A stretch of DNA of 36,301 nt from CAZHGD01 sp964531735 (GTDB taxonomy: Bacteria; Armatimonadota; UBA10988), in contig CAZHGD010000067.1 of assembly GCA_964531735.1 (NCBI GenBank), positions 1 through 36,301 of the forward strand. The letters run 5' to 3'. This document shows, piece by piece, positions 34,138-36,301 of the stretch. The position numbers were made by a program, and so were the translations under genes. Each line of letters opens with the position of its first letter. The stretch's first letter is position 1. The notes under the pieces were generated by a model. The model saw only the letters and a list, made by a program, of their open reading frames with translations. It searched no databases and was not told the DNA's origin.

Positions 34138-34797
34138 ATGCACTACCGCAATGACGAGCGGTCGGGATTCACCCTGATCGAACTGCTGGTCGTGATCGCC
34201 ATCATCGCCATTCTGGCGGCGATCCTGTTCCCCGTGTTTGCCAAGGCGCGCGAAAAGGCGCGGCAGTCGAGCTGTCAGAGCAACCTCAAGCAGCTCGGGC
34301 TGGCCGTGACCCAGTACGCCCAGGACTACGACGAGCGCTACCCGCTGACGTGGGGCGGCGGCTTCTTCTGGCGCGACAACATCGCGCCGTACATCAAGAA
34401 CACCCAGGTCTTCTACTGCCCGTCGTACAACACGGTGATCGGCTACGCGTCCAACTGGCGAGTGTCCAACTGGGGCTCGGCGGTGGCCATGGCGACGATC
34501 ACTTCGGTGGCCGAGGTGATCTACACGGGTGACACCGTGCCGACCAACAAGTACACCCAGAACTCCATCGCGACCGGCGTCGGAACCGATTGGATCTTCC
34601 ACGCGCCGTACGAGACCACGATCTACACCTGGCAGCCCCCGCATGAGCGGCACAACGACGGGGCCAACTTCAACTTCGTGGATGGCCACGTGAAGTGGAT
34701 GCGCTCCAACGCCACGTTCACCGGCGGCTCGGTGGGCGGCGGCGCCCTGGTCAGCGGCAGCTACACCATGTGGGAGATCACCACCAAAGCGCCATAG
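34138..34797 (+). CDS. Type II secretion-like pseudopilin with H-x9-DG motif (3)
   Basis: A 219-residue third copy. The leader is longer and more polar, MHYRNDERSG, then FTLIELLVVIAIIAIL, FPVFAKAREKARQSSC and NLKQLGLAVTQYAQDYDERY. The C-terminal end has RHNDGANFNFVDGHVKWM (H-x9-DG). The middle is Trp- and Tyr-rich (RVSNWGSAV, YTWQPPHERH). CAGGAG lies six bases before the ATG at 34138. A strong hairpin ends the transcript. The double-ACT regulator gene starts 115 bases downstream and is probably a separate unit. Confidence 0.93.
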   Translation: MHYRNDERSGFTLIELLVVIAIIAILAAILFPVFAKAREKARQSSCQSNLKQLGLAVTQYAQDYDERYPLTWGGGFFWRDNIAPYIKNTQVFYCPSYNTVIGYASNWRVSNWGSAVAMATITSVAEVIYTGDTVPTNKYTQNSIATGVGTDWIFHAPYETTIYTWQPPHERHNDGANFNFVDGHVKWMRSNATFTGGSVGGGALVSGSYTMWEITTKAP

Positions 34798-34836
34798 CAC
34801 CGATCCACAGACCCTCGCGCCAACGCCCGAGGGCCT

Positions 34837-34878
34837 CGCGACATCCCCTGCACCGAACTCGGTGGAGGGGATGTCGCG
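34837..34878 (+). terminator. Strong terminator after pseudopilin 3
   Basis: The arms 34837-34856 and 34859-34878 are complementary over 20 positions with one mismatch (CGCGACATCCCCTGCACCGA against its partner). The innermost pairs must open to leave a six-base loop. TTTATGG follows. A smaller CCCTCG/CGAGGG pair lies just before it. It ends 35 bases before the next ATG. Confidence 0.8.
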
Positions 34879-34912
34879 TTTATGGGCTATGGTGAGCCGA
34901 GGAGACAATCGC

Positions 34913-35455
34913 ATGGGTCACTGGGCCGCGATCACTGTGCTGGGCCATGATCGGCCCGGCATTGTCGCCGGCATCACCGGCGTGCTGTTCGACCACGGCT
35001 GCAATCTGGAGGACAGCAGCGCGACGCGTCTGCGCGATTCCTTCGCGATGATCCTGATCGCTTCGTTGCCCGACCCGCCCGGCTTCGAGGTGCTCGCCGA
35101 ACGGTTGGCGGCGGTGGCCGAGGCGCTCGGCGTGGCGGTCGACGTGCGCGACCTGGGCCAGGCGCCGCCGGAGCCGGCGCCCAGCGGCGACCGGTACCTG
35201 CTGTCGGTGTACGGGGCCGACCAGCCGGGCATTGTCTACCGCGTCTCGCGCGAGCTGGCGCGAGGCGGCTGCAACGTCGAGAACGTGGCCACCCGCGTCG
35301 CCGGCTCCAGCGAGCGACCGATCTATGTGATGACGATGGAGCTCTGTGCTCCACTGTCGCTATCGCTCGAGGCGCTGAGTGAGCAGTTGGCGCGCCTCCG
35401 CACGGAAGTCGAGGTCGACATCACCTTGCGGCGCCTCGAGGAAGAGACGCTCTAG
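34913..35455 (+). CDS. Double ACT-domain protein (GcvR-like)
   Basis: A 180-residue protein made of two ACT domains, small ligand-binding folds that sense amino acids. The first begins WAAITVLGHDRPGIVAGITG and the second YLLSVYGADQPGIVYRVSRE. The repeated D-x-PGIV motif is the ACT loop that binds glycine or other amino acids. GcvR of E. coli, which represses glycine cleavage by binding GcvA, has this plan, but other ACT-ACT proteins are regulators or enzyme partners, so the symbol is not given. The ATG at 34913 has AGGAG nine bases upstream. Only two bases separate its stop from the peptide deformylase start, indicating a shared transcript. Confidence 0.88.
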   Translation: MGHWAAITVLGHDRPGIVAGITGVLFDHGCNLEDSSATRLRDSFAMILIASLPDPPGFEVLAERLAAVAEALGVAVDVRDLGQAPPEPAPSGDRYLLSVYGADQPGIVYRVSRELARGGCNVENVATRVAGSSERPIYVMTMELCAPLSLSLEALSEQLARLRTEVEVDITLRRLEEETL

Positions 35456-35457
35456 TC

Positions 35458-35967
35458 ATGCCGTGTCGTCCCATCGTCGTCTACCCCGACCCGCGCCTCA
35501 AGCAGGTCTGCACGGCCGTGACCGCGATCGATGATGGGGTCCGCCAGCTTGCCGCCGACTTGCGGGACACGCTGAACAGCGTGGTGGGCACCGGCATCGC
35601 GGCGCCGCAGATCGGCGACCTGCGCCGCGTGGTCTACATCGACGCCTCGCGGAACCCGAAGTACGCCGACGACTGCCTCGGCCCACTGACCCTGATCAAC
35701 CCGGTCATCACCGCGTGCAGCGGCTCGCGGCGCTTCCGCGAGGGCTGCCTGAGTCTGCCGCAGTACACGGCCACCGTGAAGCGCGCCAAACGCATCGCCG
35801 TGACGGCCCTCGACCTGACCGGCACTGCATTGCATCTCGAGGTGAACGGTTTCGAGGCCGTGCTGCTGCAGCACGAGCTTGACCATCTGGACGGGGTGCT
35901 GTTCATCGACCGCGTCGAGGACCTGACCAGTCTGCTGATGCGCCGCGAGGGCCCGGACGACGCCTGA
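35458..35967 (+). CDS. def: Peptide deformylase
   Basis: Removes the formyl group from the N-terminal methionine of nascent proteins, using Fe(II) or another divalent metal. The 169-residue product has all three family motifs: GTGIAAPQIG (44-53), EGCLSLP (95-101) with metal ligand Cys97, and QHELDHLDG (138-146) with ligands His139 and His143 and catalytic Glu140. The start lies two bases after the ACT-protein stop, without a strong ribosome binding site of its own, which suggests coupling. No fmt gene is adjacent, although def-fmt pairs are common. Confidence 0.97.
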   Translation: MPCRPIVVYPDPRLKQVCTAVTAIDDGVRQLAADLRDTLNSVVGTGIAAPQIGDLRRVVYIDASRNPKYADDCLGPLTLINPVITACSGSRRFREGCLSLPQYTATVKRAKRIAVTALDLTGTALHLEVNGFEAVLLQHELDHLDGVLFIDRVEDLTSLLMRREGPDDA

Positions 35968-36041
35968 GGTCGCCGGGGCGCGGAAGGTGGCCGTGCCGGC
36001 GCGGGGAATGACGGCGCCAGCCGTAGTCCGCGGGGTGGCGC

Positions 36042-36301
36042 ATGGCCGACACGATTGACCTGAGCACCGAGACCATCGACCCCGCGGCCGTCAAGGCGGT
36101 GCGCGCCGACCTGCTGCTGGAGTGGCAGGCGGTTCCGGTGCGCTGGGTCGAGGAACGGTTGCTGGTCGCGGTCGCCGATCTCGACCGCCCCGGCTTGCTC
36201 GACGCCCTGGCGCTGGCCGGCCGCCCGCTGATCGTGGTGGGCGCCGCCGAGGCCGACATCCTGGCGGCCCAGGTGCGCTGCGGCATCCGGCGCGCGCCGG
36301 C
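36042..36301 (+). CDS. Partial GspE/PilB-type ATPase N-terminal (MshEN-like) domain
   Basis: A frame open from ATG 36042 to the window edge gives 86 residues, MADTIDLSTETIDPAAVKAV then DLLLEWQAVPVRWVEERLLV, AVADLDRPGLLDALALAGRP and LIVVGAAEADILAAQ. The pattern, a basic/acidic start, A-VPV, then l-VAVAD and a closing V-V-x-A-x-x-D-I, fits the N-terminal domain of type II secretion/type IV pilus assembly ATPases, which in MshE binds c-di-GMP. GGGGTG lies four bases before the ATG. Whether the full ATPase follows cannot be seen. It lies close to three pseudopilins, which supports a secretion or pilus context. An antisense frame on the minus strand is a shadow. Confidence 0.6.
   Translation, partial: MADTIDLSTETIDPAAVKAVRADLLLEWQAVPVRWVEERLLVAVADLDRPGLLDALALAGRPLIVVGAAEADILAAQVRCGIRRAP

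Noticed and set aside
31217..35967. Mobile element around the pseudopilins
   Set aside because: No transposase, integrase, terminal repeats or target duplications were seen; the repeated helices differ at synonymous sites.

Overview
The window is GC-rich, densely coded bacterial chromosome with no sign of phage, plasmid or IS elements. The best clue to the host is three type II-secretion-like pseudopilins. Each has the same N-terminal methylation helix running into FPVFAKAREK and a C-terminal H-x9-DG motif, a pattern I associate with Armatimonadota, with Planctomycetota-like lineages as the alternative. Secreted multidomain glycosidase-like proteins and FAD-dependent oxidoreductases with paralogous folds fit the same kind of organism. 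This assignment is inference from protein style, not from a marker gene.

Layout. 99-3434 (-) is an RND efflux permease behind a CsoR/CstR-type inverted repeat. 3568-4464 (-) is argB, possibly leaderless. 4550-6127 (-) is an atypical SDR with a long Pro/Glu repeat tail. 6227-11906 (-) is a tight four-gene operon (tandem esterase, alpha/beta hydrolase, secreted TPR protein, TIM-barrel-like hydrolase) joined by ATGA overlaps and a TGA/ATG abutment, behind a TTGACA promoter. 12097-13251 (+) is a truncated secretin-like protein. 13327-16182 (-) is a FAD-FAD-HEAT fusion. 16348-18153 (+) is a small membrane protein and trpB2. 18306-22190 (+) is pyrG and a PcrA/UvrD helicase. 22225-26046 (-) is a 1273-residue secreted glycosidase-like protein. 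26201-27795 (+) is a two-gene ATPase plus TOPRIM/DUF4276-like module with its own promoter and palindromic operator. 27800-28984 (-) is a Cys/Met-metabolism PLP enzyme. 29031-29609 (-) and 29720-30418 (+) are a divergent alarmone-hydrolase-like HD protein and a guanylate-kinase-like protein. 30542-34797 holds three pseudopilins interrupted by a secreted FAD oxidoreductase on the other strand. 34913-35967 (+) is a double-ACT regulator and peptide deformylase. From 36042 a GspE/PilB-type N-terminal domain runs off the edge.

How it fits together. Housekeeping genes (argB, trpB2, pyrG, pcrA, def, a gamma-family PLP enzyme) alternate with an accessory layer for extracellular carbohydrate or ester breakdown and with pieces of a type II secretion/type IV pilus-like apparatus (STN-domain protein, pseudopilins, MshEN ATPase domain). 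Three of four convergent gene junctions carry long, nearly perfect GC-rich hairpins placed right at the stop codons.

The most promising candidate for an under-described system is the ATPase/TOPRIM-like pair at 26124-27795. It has recognisable catalytic motifs, overlapping genes, a well-spaced promoter and a palindrome over the -10. Also worth a look are the FAD-FAD-HEAT fusion, the repeat-tailed SDR, the secretin without a barrel, and the alarmone-hydrolase/guanylate-kinase-like divergent pair. No rRNA, tRNA or CRISPR array was seen, and no gene-free stretch exceeds about 240 bases.
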